Shown: positions 45,331 through 53,628 of the stretch, piece by piece
Layout of the letters: every line of letters begins with the position of its first letter
How positions within the stretch are numbered: the stretch's first letter is position 1
Source of the DNA: Pseudobutyrivibrio xylanivorans
Lineage (GTDB): Bacteria; Bacillota; Clostridia; Lachnospirales; Lachnospiraceae
Length of the DNA stretch: 64,000 nt
NCBI RefSeq assembly: GCF_008935055.1
Contig: NZ_CP043028.1
Span: 2,758,501-2,822,500, forward strand
Direction of reading: 5' to 3'
Translations under genes and position numbers: made by a program
The notes under the pieces: generated by a model
Told to the model about the DNA's origin: nothing
Database searches by the model: none
Seen by the model: the letters and a program-made list of their open reading frames with translations, nothing else

Positions 45331-45993
45331 TTATTTACCTTCAATATAAGAAATAATAGTATCTACAACTTCATCGATAGTCATATTTGAGCTGTCCACA
45401 AGAGTTGCATCCTCAGCCTGTCTAAGAGGGCTGATTTCTCGGTGAGAATCTCTGTAATCTCTTTCCTCAATATCCTTAGCAATCTTAGCAAAGTCTGCAT
45501 CCTGTCCCTTTGCAACAAGCTCGTCATAACGTCTTTTTGCACGGCACTCTACAGATGCTGTAAGGAAAATCTTTACATCAGCATTTGGAAGCACAACCGT
45601 ACCGATATCACGACCATCCATAATAACATCAGTTGTCTTAGCAAGCTCCTGCTGTAATGCAACAAGCTTTGTTCGAACTGGCCCGTATACTGAAGTGGCA
45701 CTTGCCATATTTCCAACTTCCTCAGTACGAATGAGGCCTGTAACATCCTCGCCATTAAGGATAACGTGCTGAGCACCATCCTCATATTTTATTGAAACAG
45801 TAATATCATCAACTACAGATGAGATCTTTGTCTCATCATCCTTTGATATGTTTGAACGCAAAAAATATAAAGCCATTGCACGATACATTGCTCCAGTGTC
45901 AACGTAAACATATCCCATCTTTGCTGCAATAGCCTTTGCTATTGTAGATTTACCTGCACCAGCAGGTCCATCGATTGCTACATTCATTGCCAT
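45331..45993 (-). CDS. cmk: Cytidylate kinase
   Basis: A 220-residue kinase that phosphorylates CMP and dCMP. The P-loop is AIDGPAGAGKSTIAKAIA, followed by VYVDTGAMYRAMALYFL, MDGRDIGTVVLPNADVKIFL and ERDYRDSHREISPL. The ATG at 45993 has a GGAGG site 8 bases upstream, and the upstream TTG in the open frame is rejected because it overlaps that site. The cmk-ispH-rpsA order is common in clostridia. Confidence 0.96.
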   Translation of the reverse strand: MAMNVAIDGPAGAGKSTIAKAIAAKMGYVYVDTGAMYRAMALYFLRSNISKDDETKISSVVDDITVSIKYEDGAQHVILNGEDVTGLIRTEEVGNMASATSVYGPVRTKLVALQQELAKTTDVIMDGRDIGTVVLPNADVKIFLTASVECRAKRRYDELVAKGQDADFAKIAKDIEERDYRDSHREISPLRQAEDATLVDSSNMTIDEVVDTIISYIEGK

Positions 45994-46010
45994 ATTAACA
46001 TCCTCCAAAA

Positions 46011-47240
46011 CTAAATTGATAATCCGGCCAAATATCCAGTTGACCAGGCAATTTGTAAATTAAATCCTCCAGTATAGGCATCTAAATCAAGCACCTCTCC
46101 AACAAATGAAAGGCCTTCAATAGTTTTACACTTTAAGGTGGATGGGTCAATCTCTTTTACAGATACTCCACCCTGAGTGACGATTGCTTCATTATAATCA
46201 CGAAGTCCTGTAATCGTAAAAGGAAATGCCTTAAGCAAAGATACAAGCTCTGCTCTTTCCTCTTTTGTGACAGAATTGATTTGACGACTGTCATCATAAT
46301 CCATAATCTCGATAATCACAGGAACCATTGAACTAGGAAGTAGTCCTCTGATAACTGAACTTAGGTGCTTGTTCATGTTATCATTAAAATCACGAAGAAT
46401 TCTAGCATCCAATTCATCATTTGATAATGCAGGCTTCAAATCAATAAATGCCTTTAGCTTACCCTTTTTCTGCAAAATCTTTCCGATAATTGAGCTGGCA
46501 GAAAGAACAAGCGGACCACTCACTCCAAAGTGAGTGAATAACATCTCTCCGAAGCTGTCATAAAGCTTTTTCTTTTCATCGAAAATAGTAAGATTGACAT
46601 TTTTGAGAGCCAGTCCCTGCATTGAAGGAATATAGCTTTCGGCAGTGTTAAGCGGAACTAAAGCAGGCCGTGTATCTGAAATTGCAAGTCCTGCTGACTT
46701 GGCCCATTTAATTCCATCACCTGTCGAACCAGTAGTACGATAAGATAAACCACCAGTTGCAACAACTACATGATCACATGTCAGATTCTTGCCATTTTTT
46801 AAGCTAACCCCAGTAACCTTTCCAGCTTCAATATGAAGTGATTCAACCTCTGTGTGAAGAAGGACTTCCACACCAACCTCTTTCAAAGCCTTGTCCAAAG
46901 CCTTAGTGATATCTGAGGCGTGGTCAGAAACAGGAAAAGCGCGATTACCTCTTTCAACTTTTGTAGGTGTGCCATGAATCTCGATAAAATCAATCATCGA
47001 CTCTGGTCCAAAGGTATACATGGCAGAATATAAAAATTTAGGATTAGAAACAACATTCTTAAAGAAATCTTCTATATCACAGGCATTGGTAAAATTGCAA
47101 CGTCCCTTGCCAGTAATATAAATCTTTTTTCCAAGCTTCTCATTTTTTTCAAGAAGCTTTACGGAATGTCCACACATCCCTGCAGCGTAAGCAGCCATCA
47201 TTCCAGCAGCGCCGCCACCAATAACTAAAACATTTGACAT
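46011..47240 (-). CDS. HI0933/BaiN-like flavoprotein
   Basis: A 409-residue FAD-dependent oxidoreductase of the HI0933 (YhiN/BaiN) family. The N-terminal dinucleotide motif is VLVIGGGAAGMMAAYAAGM. Family segments are LEKNEKLGKKIYITGKGRCN, VVVATGGLSYRTTGSTGDGI and the C-terminal YTGGFNLQIAWSTGYLAG, which closes the FAD site. The physiological substrate is unknown. It shares 1 base with rpiR and precedes cmk by 17 bases. Confidence 0.92.
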   Translation of the reverse strand: MSNVLVIGGGAAGMMAAYAAGMCGHSVKLLEKNEKLGKKIYITGKGRCNFTNACDIEDFFKNVVSNPKFLYSAMYTFGPESMIDFIEIHGTPTKVERGNRAFPVSDHASDITKALDKALKEVGVEVLLHTEVESLHIEAGKVTGVSLKNGKNLTCDHVVVATGGLSYRTTGSTGDGIKWAKSAGLAISDTRPALVPLNTAESYIPSMQGLALKNVNLTIFDEKKKLYDSFGEMLFTHFGVSGPLVLSASSIIGKILQKKGKLKAFIDLKPALSNDELDARILRDFNDNMNKHLSSVIRGLLPSSMVPVIIEIMDYDDSRQINSVTKEERAELVSLLKAFPFTITGLRDYNEAIVTQGGVSVKEIDPSTLKCKTIEGLSFVGEVLDLDAYTGGFNLQIAWSTGYLAGLSI

Positions 47241-48154
47241 TAAAACTCTCCTGGATAAGACATTCTGATGGAATCATCAACCATATCTATCTCATCATTT
47301 TCATAAAACTGATACTCAGACCAAACATTTTCAATCATATCCAAAGTCTGGGCAACATCCTTCTGTCTGCGATTGCAAAGCTCAACAATTAAAGCATTAA
47401 TAACAGAAAGTGGTGCCACCAATGAATCAACAACAGAATGCATATCGCTTTCAGCAATAAGATTGCAGGAACTATAAAGATTCATAGGTGAATGAATTGA
47501 ATCGGTAATTGTAATAACATGGGCCTGTCGATTGTTTGCAAACTCCAGAGCCTTTAGTGTGCGCATTGAATATCTAGGGAAAGAAATACCTATAATACAA
47601 TCACTGTCATCTATGTGAATCATCTGCTCAAACAACTCTGATGCAGAGGAAGTTTGAAGATTTACCACATTATCAAAAATCATATTCAGATAAAATGCAA
47701 GAAAGGATGCAAGCGGTGAGCAGGTACGTATACCTACAATATATATACGTCTGGCATTAAGAATTGCCTCCACGGCATTTGAAAATGCAGCCTCGTCGAT
47801 ATTTTCCATGGTGTTCTTGATTTTGATAGCGTCAGAAGAAAGTACCTCTCGAAGAACTCCATTCTGTTCAATACCACCATTAGTTATCTCGACTCGGTCT
47901 GTAGTGTTAAGCTTTGAGCGAACCATTGTCTCCAAAGCCTGCTGAAATTCTGGATAACCACTATATCCAATGTATGAAGCAAATCGAACAACAGTAGACT
48001 CTGAAACTCCGATAATATCTCCAAGCTTTGCAGCCGTTAAGAAAACAGCCTTATCGTAATTATCAATAATATAATTAGCTAGGAGCTTCTGTCCTTTTGA
48101 CATCTTTCCATATTTTTCGTTTATCTTTGAAATTAAGTCAGTTGTAGTTGCCAT
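47240..48154 (-). CDS. RpiR/MurR family transcriptional regulator
   Basis: A 304-residue regulator. The N-terminal helix-turn-helix domain (about residues 1-77) contains DIIGVSESTVVRFASYIGYS. A SIS sugar-phosphate-binding domain (about residues 120-255) has RRIYIVGIRTCSPLASFLA and IGISFPRYSMRTLKALEFA. Such proteins sense phosphosugars or amino sugars. No sugar gene is adjacent, so its targets are unclear, and self-regulation of this operon is possible. It is the first gene of the operon through rpsA, with a GGAGG ribosome site and a strong promoter. Confidence 0.92.
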   Translation of the reverse strand: MATTTDLISKINEKYGKMSKGQKLLANYIIDNYDKAVFLTAAKLGDIIGVSESTVVRFASYIGYSGYPEFQQALETMVRSKLNTTDRVEITNGGIEQNGVLREVLSSDAIKIKNTMENIDEAAFSNAVEAILNARRIYIVGIRTCSPLASFLAFYLNMIFDNVVNLQTSSASELFEQMIHIDDSDCIIGISFPRYSMRTLKALEFANNRQAHVITITDSIHSPMNLYSSCNLIAESDMHSVVDSLVAPLSVINALIVELCNRRQKDVAQTLDMIENVWSEYQFYENDEIDMVDDSIRMSYPGEF

Positions 48155-48179
48155 TAAAAGCTCCTCCTCTCAGATTTTC

Positions 48180-48208
48180 ATTATAGACAAAAATATAGGG
48201 CAATGCAA
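48180..48208 (-). promoter_or_regulatory. rpiR operon promoter
   Basis: TTGCAT (48203-48208) and TATAAT (48180-48185) are spaced by 17 bases on the minus strand, about 25 bases before rpiR. The -35 lies within the hairpin of the preceding operon's terminator. Confidence 0.72.
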
Positions 48209-48225
48209 GAAATCCTGCATTGCCC
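48189..48225 (-). terminator. Terminator of the decarboxylase operon
   Basis: On the minus strand a 10-bp perfect stem (GGGCAATGCA/TGCATTGCCC, arms 48216-48225 and 48198-48207) with an 8-base loop is followed by TATATTTTT. It begins 14 bases after the oadA-like stop. Confidence 0.85.
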
Positions 48226-48239
48226 GAATATTCAAATAA

Positions 48240-49658
48240 TTAAACTGGATAAGCCTTGTTTTCCTTGTCAGCCTTAGCTGGATCAACCTTTGTCTGCTGA
48301 GCCTCACGATATTCGAAGAACTCTGTAGCAACCTTTGGGAACAATGCGTATGTGAGAACATCCTCATCCTGCTGCTTCCATCTAGCGCACTCTTCTTCAA
48401 ACTTCTTAAGACCTGGCTCAATAAGGTCTGCTGGACGACATGTGATTGCCTTATCCTTATCTGCACCAAGTGCCTTCTCAACAACCTCTGGATTGAAAGG
48501 CTTTACAGTCTGACCATACTTACCAAGTAAGATGTCCTTAGTCTGCTCTGTAACAACCTTGTATCTTTCACCCATAAGTACGTTGAATACAGCCTGTGTA
48601 CCAACAATCTGAGATGAAGGAGTTACAAGTGGTGGCTCACCAAGGTCCTTACGCACACGAGGTACTTCCTCAAGAACCTCACGAAGCTTATCTTCCTTAC
48701 CCTGCTCCTTTAACTGGCTGATAAGGTTTGAAAGCATACCACCTGGGACCTGATAACGAAGTGTATTGATGTTAACACCAAGTACCTTTGTAGACATAAG
48801 ACCGCTCTCGATGCACTCTTCTCTGTATGGACGGAAGTAATCAGCGATTTCTGAAAGAAGCTCCTGATCAAATCCTGTATCATATGGAGTACCTTCGAAT
48901 GCAGCAGCCATAACTTCTGTAGCAGGCTGTGATGTACCAAGTGCAAATGGTGACATAGCACAGTCAATAATATCAGCACCAGCTTCAACTGCCTTCATAT
49001 AAGTCATTGAAGCTACACCAGATGTGTAATGTGTGTGCATTTCGATAGGAAGCTTTGTAGATTCCTTTAATGCTGAAACAAGCTCGTAAGCCTTTGCTGG
49101 AACAAGAAGACCAGCCATATCCTTGATACAGATTGAATCAGCACCCATATCTTCGATTCTCTTTGCGATATCTTTCCAATAATCAAGAGTGTAAGCCTCA
49201 CCAAGAGTATAAGAAAGAGCTACCTGAGCATGTCCCTTTTCCTTATTAGTAGCCTTTACAGCTGTCTGAAGATTTCTGATATCGTTGAGACAGTCAAAGA
49301 TACGAATGATATCAATACCATTTGCAATTGACTTCTGAACGAAGTACTCAACAACATCATCTGGATACTGGCTGTATCCTAAGATATTCTGACCTCTAAA
49401 AAGCATCTGAAGCTTTGTATTCTTGAAGCCATCACGAAGTTTTCTAAGTCTTTCCCATGGATCTTCCTTGAGGAAACGAAGTGAAGCATCGAATGTAGCA
49501 CCACCCCAGCACTCTACTGCATTGTAACCAACCTTATCCATCTTATCTACGATAGGAAGCATCATAGAGGTTGGCATACGAGTTGCAATAAGAGACTGAT
49601 GGGCATCTCTAAGTATTGTCTCAGTTATTTTAACTGGCTTTGGACTAATATCTGCCAT
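48240..49658 (-). CDS. oadA: Oxaloacetate decarboxylase alpha / pyruvate carboxyltransferase subunit
   Basis: A 472-residue biotin-dependent carboxyltransferase of the OadA/5S type. The N-terminal HMGL-like TIM barrel (about residues 10-280) has ITETILRDAHQSLIATRM, GGATFDASLRFLKEDPWERL and CIKDMAGLLVPAKAYELVS (metal-site region). The conserved carboxylase domain follows (VRKDLGEPPLVTPSSQIVGT). The C-terminal biotin domain of E. coli or Klebsiella OadA is absent; the carrier is encoded separately in this operon. It moves CO2 between biotin and pyruvate/oxaloacetate, and is the last gene before a terminator. Confidence 0.93.
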   Translation of the reverse strand: MADISPKPVKITETILRDAHQSLIATRMPTSMMLPIVDKMDKVGYNAVECWGGATFDASLRFLKEDPWERLRKLRDGFKNTKLQMLFRGQNILGYSQYPDDVVEYFVQKSIANGIDIIRIFDCLNDIRNLQTAVKATNKEKGHAQVALSYTLGEAYTLDYWKDIAKRIEDMGADSICIKDMAGLLVPAKAYELVSALKESTKLPIEMHTHYTSGVASMTYMKAVEAGADIIDCAMSPFALGTSQPATEVMAAAFEGTPYDTGFDQELLSEIADYFRPYREECIESGLMSTKVLGVNINTLRYQVPGGMLSNLISQLKEQGKEDKLREVLEEVPRVRKDLGEPPLVTPSSQIVGTQAVFNVLMGERYKVVTEQTKDILLGKYGQTVKPFNPEVVEKALGADKDKAITCRPADLIEPGLKKFEEECARWKQQDEDVLTYALFPKVATEFFEYREAQQTKVDPAKADKENKAYPV

Positions 49659-49693
49659 TTATTTTATCCTCCTAAATATTGATGAAGTATTTA

Positions 49694-50842
49694 CTATACC
49701 CCGAAAATAGCCATAAATACACCGGCTGCAACGGCAGTTCCGATAACACCAGCTACGTTAGGTCCCATAGCATGCATAAGGAGGAAGTTTGTTGGGTCCT
49801 CTTCTGCACCAACCTTTTGAGATACACGTGCTGCCATAGGAACAGCAGAAACACCAGCTGAACCGATAAGTGGATTAATCTTACCACCAGTAATGTGGCA
49901 AAGAAGCTTTCCAAATAATACACCGGCCGCTGTACCGAAAACGAAAGCAACAAGACCAAGAACTACGATCTTGATTGTAGCTGCGTTCAAGAATGCCTCT
50001 GCAGATGTTGAAGCACCAACTGATGTACCAAGAAGAATAACTACGATGTACATCAAAGCGTTTGATGCAGTCTCAGTAAGCTGATTTACAACACCTGACT
50101 CTTTGAATAAGTTACCAAGCATCAGCATACCAACAAGTGGAGCTGTTGTAGGTAAGATAAGACAAACGATAATAGTAACAACGATTGGGAAGAGAATCTT
50201 CTCAAGCTTTGATACTGGACGAAGCTGAGCCATCTTTATTGAACGCTCTTCCTTTGTAGTGAGAGCCTTCATGATAGGTGGCTGAATGATTGGAACCAGT
50301 GACATATATGAATATGCTGCAACAGCAATAGGTCCCATTAATGCTGACTGGCCTAACTTACCAGCAAGGAAAATAGATGTAGGTCCATCTGCACCACCGA
50401 TGATTGAAACGGCAGCAGCTGCCTGATCCGAGAATCCAAGGAAGATTGCAAGGATGTAAGCTGTAAAAATACCAATCTGAGCAGCAGCACCAAGCCAGAA
50501 GCTGATTGGATTTGCAATAAGTGGACCGAAATCTGTCATAGCTCCTACACCCATGAAAATAAGTGAAGGAAGAATTGAATACTCATCAAGAGTATAGAAA
50601 TAGTAAAGCAAGCCGCCTACTCCGTTGGAGGTTTCCTCAGGAGATGCAATGATATCAGGATAAATATTTACCAAAAGCATACCGAATGCGATAGGTAATA
50701 AAAGAAGTGGTTCATATCCCTTTTTAATTGCAAGGTAAAGGAAAACACAGGCAACCGCTATCATGACAAAGTTACCCCAGGTCAGATTGAAAAATGCAGT
50801 CTGATGGGCGAGGTTTAACAATGTCTCTCCAACGTAACTCAT
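49694..50842 (-). CDS. oadB: Na+-translocating decarboxylase beta subunit
   Basis: A 382-residue integral membrane protein of the OadB/MmdB/GcdB family, which decarboxylates carboxybiotin and pumps Na+ outward. Conserved segments are FMGVGAMTDFGPLIANP, SIIGGADGPTSIFLAGKL (with the functionally important aspartate) and NPLIGSAGVSAVPMAARVSQ. About nine or more hydrophobic helices are present. It lies between the biotin carrier and the OadA-like gene. Confidence 0.95.
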   Translation of the reverse strand: MSYVGETLLNLAHQTAFFNLTWGNFVMIAVACVFLYLAIKKGYEPLLLLPIAFGMLLVNIYPDIIASPEETSNGVGGLLYYFYTLDEYSILPSLIFMGVGAMTDFGPLIANPISFWLGAAAQIGIFTAYILAIFLGFSDQAAAAVSIIGGADGPTSIFLAGKLGQSALMGPIAVAAYSYMSLVPIIQPPIMKALTTKEERSIKMAQLRPVSKLEKILFPIVVTIIVCLILPTTAPLVGMLMLGNLFKESGVVNQLTETASNALMYIVVILLGTSVGASTSAEAFLNAATIKIVVLGLVAFVFGTAAGVLFGKLLCHITGGKINPLIGSAGVSAVPMAARVSQKVGAEEDPTNFLLMHAMGPNVAGVIGTAVAAGVFMAIFGV

Positions 50843-50856
50843 GTGTAATCCTCCTA

Positions 50857-51213
50857 TTAGTTCATAGTTGCAAGAAGTGCGCCTGCGTCAACCTGCTGAC
50901 CTTCATTACAATTGATAGATGCAACTGTTCCGTCCTGTGGAGCAACAACTGGTGTTTCCATCTTCATTACTTCAAGAACAACAACAGGATCACCCTTCTT
51001 TACAGCAGTACCAGCTGCAGCAGCAATCTTAACTACCTTACCAGCTGCACCAGCCTCAATCTTAACACCACCAGCAGCGCCAGTAGCTACAGGAGCAGCA
51101 GGAGCTGCCTTTGGAGCTGCTACAGGAGTAACTGGAGATACACCTGAGCCTCCCTTATCTTCTACAGTAACGTCATATACTGTTCCATTAACAGTGATTG
51201 TATAATTTTTCAT
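50857..51213 (-). CDS. Biotin carboxyl carrier protein of the Na+ decarboxylase
   Basis: A 118-residue carrier. The N-terminal part NYTITVNGTVYDVTVEDKGG is followed by a flexible proline/alanine linker (about residues 28-50) and a biotinyl domain with VVLEVMKMETPVVAPQDG, whose lysine in EVMKMET is the biotin site. The carrier shuttles CO2 from the carboxyltransferases to the beta subunit. It corresponds to GcdC/MmdC or the 1.3S subunit of transcarboxylase. Confidence 0.94.
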   Translation of the reverse strand: MKNYTITVNGTVYDVTVEDKGGSGVSPVTPVAAPKAAPAAPVATGAAGGVKIEAGAAGKVVKIAAAAGTAVKKGDPVVVLEVMKMETPVVAPQDGTVASINCNEGQQVDAGALLATMN

Positions 51214-51225
51214 GGATAAATCCTC

Positions 51226-52020
51226 CTAAAATCTTTTCTTGATGGAACGTACTACAAATGAATCTGTAGAAGCTCCTGTGCTTGCAGCAATTGCTGCAGC
51301 GATGACAGCTACAAGCTGTAAATCATCAGTTTCATTCTTTGCAGCTGCAGCAACTGGTGCAGCAACTGGCTTAACAACACCCTGTGGCTCTTCCTTCTTT
51401 TCCTTTGCTCTCTTCTCAAGCTTAGGAATGATTTCAAAGCATTTGATAACACCTGACATGATAACCAGCATAAAGAATACAATAAGAATTCCCATTACTG
51501 TATTAAGTGCTGCCTTCTTCATGATTTCAGATAATGTGTAAACTGGCTCAACATTAACTGCTGTAGGACCAGCGTCAACATCATTTGCCTTATAAACAAA
51601 TGTTGTCTTTAAGTTTCTTACTGAGTAGTCAGTAATGAGTGTAGCTGTGATTGTCTTTCCAGACTTCTCAACAGTTACGTCTTCGAATTTTTCAAATTCG
51701 CCTACCTCAACGTCCTTAATTTCCTTATAGCTTTCAAGGAGCTGATCAAAACCAACGAAGCTCTTTGATAAGAATGATGGCAAGCCTGCCTGTGCAACTG
51801 CATCACCATACTCTCCTAAGCCGTTTGCCATGAAGTAATCTGTAGCCTCCTGGTATTGAGACTCATCAAGGCTTAAAGCGTAATTCATGTAAAGCTTAGC
51901 AACTGTATCGTAGGTCTCTGTGCTATATCCGCCATAAGTATCATCCTTCTTGCCACCACAGGCAACAAGGCTAAGAGCAAGGATTAAGGTAGTGAAAACT
52001 ACTATTATTCTTTTCTTCAT
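51226..52020 (-). CDS. OadG-like gamma subunit fused to an N-terminal lipoprotein domain
   Basis: A 264-residue protein in two parts. The N-terminus is a lipoprotein signal (hydrophobic helix ending LSLVAC, cysteine near residue 21) followed by an extracytoplasmic domain of about 145 residues of unknown function. Residues about 165-200 are a membrane helix (NTVMGILIVFFMLVIMSGVI), then an Ala/Pro linker and a C-terminal segment LVAVIAAAIAASTGA typical of OadG/MmdD tails. Gamma subunits usually anchor and assemble the pump and are only about 80-130 residues. The added outer domain is unusual. Confidence 0.85.
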   Translation of the reverse strand: MKKRIIVVFTTLILALSLVACGGKKDDTYGGYSTETYDTVAKLYMNYALSLDESQYQEATDYFMANGLGEYGDAVAQAGLPSFLSKSFVGFDQLLESYKEIKDVEVGEFEKFEDVTVEKSGKTITATLITDYSVRNLKTTFVYKANDVDAGPTAVNVEPVYTLSEIMKKAALNTVMGILIVFFMLVIMSGVIKCFEIIPKLEKRAKEKKEEPQGVVKPVAAPVAAAAKNETDDLQLVAVIAAAIAASTGASTDSFVVRSIKKRF

Positions 52021-52038
52021 AAATTCACCTTCCTGCTC

Positions 52039-53373
52039 TTAAAAGAACATCTCAAATCCTGCAATAATGTATTTTCTAGCATCTGCATAAGAAACGATTC
52101 TATCGATGTGTCCATGTGCAGCTGCTGTAAGTGCACTATCCTGAAGCTGAGCATAATCCTTCTCGATTGCTGCAGCATCTGTGCCATTCTCACTAAGGAT
52201 TCTAGCAGCCTTAGCAGCTTCCATAGCACCAACTGAAACATTCTCGAAAGAATATACTAAATCAGCACCAAGTGACTTTGAATTCATAAGAACATAAGCT
52301 GAACCATAAGCCTGCTTTGTAATAAGGTTAATCTTTGGAATGCTTGCATCAACGAAACGCTGTGTCAACTGTGAAAGAGCTCTAGGAAGTCTCTTCTCCT
52401 GACATGTGCATGACTTAAATGCAGCAACATTTGTAAGAGAAAGAACAGGAATTTCGTACATATCACAAAGATCTACGAAATCAGCAGCCTTCTCGCAGCC
52501 TGCAGCTGAAAGGAAAGCTTCTCCGTCAACTTCTCTATTACCAACAACGCCGATTGTAACGCCGTCAAGCTTCATGAGACCTGTAACCATTTCCTTTGCA
52601 AAACCAGCCTTGAGCTCGATGAACTCGCGATTATCAGCAAGCTCTGTAGCAACAGCTGCAGCATCAGAAACCTTAGCCTCAAGTCCCTCAGATGCTCTGT
52701 TAAGATCATCTGTAGCTTCTACGATATCGTTAGGAATCATAGAAATAACCTGTCTCATTGAAGCAACAACTTCATCAAGAGAACCGTACATATCAACTGT
52801 ACCAGCCTCTTCGAACTGGAACTTAGCAGATGATGTATCACACTCATCAGAACGATTTCCAGTAATTGTATCAGGTGAGTTAATGAAAAGAGATGCTCCA
52901 TCAACCATAAATGTGAAATCTGCAAGTGCAGGAAGAACCGAAAGTCCACCGCCGCACTGACCAGCAACACAAATAAGCTGAGGAATAACACCCTTAACAT
53001 CAGCAGCTCTCTCAATTACAGAGCCAAGTGCCTCAAGAGCATCAAAAGACTCCTGAAGACGTACGCCACCGCAATCGATAAAACCGATGACTGGAGCACC
53101 AACCTTAAGTGCCATTTCATAAACCGACAGAATCTTCTTCGCATGCATCTCACCAATTGTACCGCCTAATACTTCGGCATTCTGGCTGAAGACAAACACT
53201 AATGTGCCGTCAATAAGACCATGTCCAATAATTACTCCGTCTGATGGTTCTTTCTTTGCATCAAGGTTAAAATCAGTGTTGCGTGACACTACTAATGACT
53301 GAAGCTCAACAAAGCTGTTGTCATCCAGTAATGCGTTAATTCTAGCCTGAGCTTGATTTAAATCATTACCCAT
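52039..53373 (-). CDS. Acyl-CoA carboxyltransferase subunit (MmdA-like)
   Basis: A 444-residue carboxyltransferase of the MmdA/GcdA/PccB (12S) family, with crotonase-like N- and C-terminal halves. Segments are DGVIIGHGLIDGTLVFVFSQ, GFIDCGGVRLQESFDALEAL, CVAGQCGGGLSVLPALADFT, and the second half KINLITKQAYGSAYVLMNSK. It is shorter than the usual 510-520 residues. It should exchange CO2 between an acyl-CoA (methylmalonyl-CoA or similar) and biotin, but the exact acyl group is not readable. It is the first gene of the operon, with a GGAGG site. Confidence 0.9.
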   Translation of the reverse strand: MGNDLNQAQARINALLDDNSFVELQSLVVSRNTDFNLDAKKEPSDGVIIGHGLIDGTLVFVFSQNAEVLGGTIGEMHAKKILSVYEMALKVGAPVIGFIDCGGVRLQESFDALEALGSVIERAADVKGVIPQLICVAGQCGGGLSVLPALADFTFMVDGASLFINSPDTITGNRSDECDTSSAKFQFEEAGTVDMYGSLDEVVASMRQVISMIPNDIVEATDDLNRASEGLEAKVSDAAAVATELADNREFIELKAGFAKEMVTGLMKLDGVTIGVVGNREVDGEAFLSAAGCEKAADFVDLCDMYEIPVLSLTNVAAFKSCTCQEKRLPRALSQLTQRFVDASIPKINLITKQAYGSAYVLMNSKSLGADLVYSFENVSVGAMEAAKAARILSENGTDAAAIEKDYAQLQDSALTAAAHGHIDRIVSYADARKYIIAGFEMFF

Positions 53374-53420
53374 CTTGTACCTCCATTTATATAAAATATT
53401 TCAAATTTCTCGCAAGTTTA

Positions 53421-53449
53421 ATGATATCGTTTTTTATGCCCCAAATCAA
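53421..53449 (-). promoter_or_regulatory. Decarboxylase operon promoter
   Basis: TTGATT (53444-53449) and TATCAT (53421-53426) are spaced by 17 bases on the minus strand, about 50 bases before the carboxyltransferase gene. Confidence 0.62.
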
Positions 53450-53456
53450 TGTACTT

Positions 53457-53512
53457 TTGTTAAAAAATTGTCACAATATTGTGTTTTGTATATTGTCTAA
53501 ATTTTTTAACAA
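53457..53512. promoter_or_regulatory. Nested inverted repeats upstream of the decarboxylase promoter
   Basis: TTGTTAAAAAATT (53457-53469) and AATTTTTTAACAA (53500-53512) form a perfect 13-bp inverted repeat with a 30-base spacer. Inside it is the perfect 12-bp palindrome CACAATATTGTG (53472-53483). The array ends 7 bases upstream of the -35, the expected place for an activator or a redox/metabolite regulator. TTGTTAA and TTAACAA resemble Rex half-sites, but the spacing does not fit a Rex operator. Confidence 0.5.
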
Positions 53513-53530
53513 AAAATATTGACAAAAAAA

Positions 53531-53620
53531 CCACCCTGTTACTGTCTCAAGCCTTGGTATTACTCTGTTCAACAAAATGTTTCACTGAGTAACACCAAGA
53601 GCTCGATATTTACAAGGTGG
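53531..53620 (-). ncRNA. Structured RNA repeat family, copy C (followed by a U-tract)
   Basis: On the minus strand this begins 8 bases after the scpB stop. The closing stem CCACCTTGT/ACAGGGTGG (53612-53620 with 53531-53539, one G-U pair) is followed by seven T (53524-53530), so it doubles as the scpB terminator. Inside are CGAGC/GCTTG (one G-U pair), the bulged T, and a continuous 13-bp helix from CTTGGT/ACCAAG through GTTACTC/GAGTAAT. An apical AAC-N5-GTT hairpin is flanked by GA on both sides. The helices correspond to those of copies A and B, but many pairs are changed on both strands. The inner GGC/GCC helix of the other copies is not formed here. Confidence 0.7.
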
Positions 53621-53628
53621 TCTAAAAT

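Noticed and set aside
53457..53512. Rex (NADH-sensing repressor) operator
   Set aside because: Half-sites TTGTTAA and TTAACAA occur but with the wrong spacing for the TTGTTAA-N4-TTAACAA consensus. It is kept only as an unnamed operator candidate.
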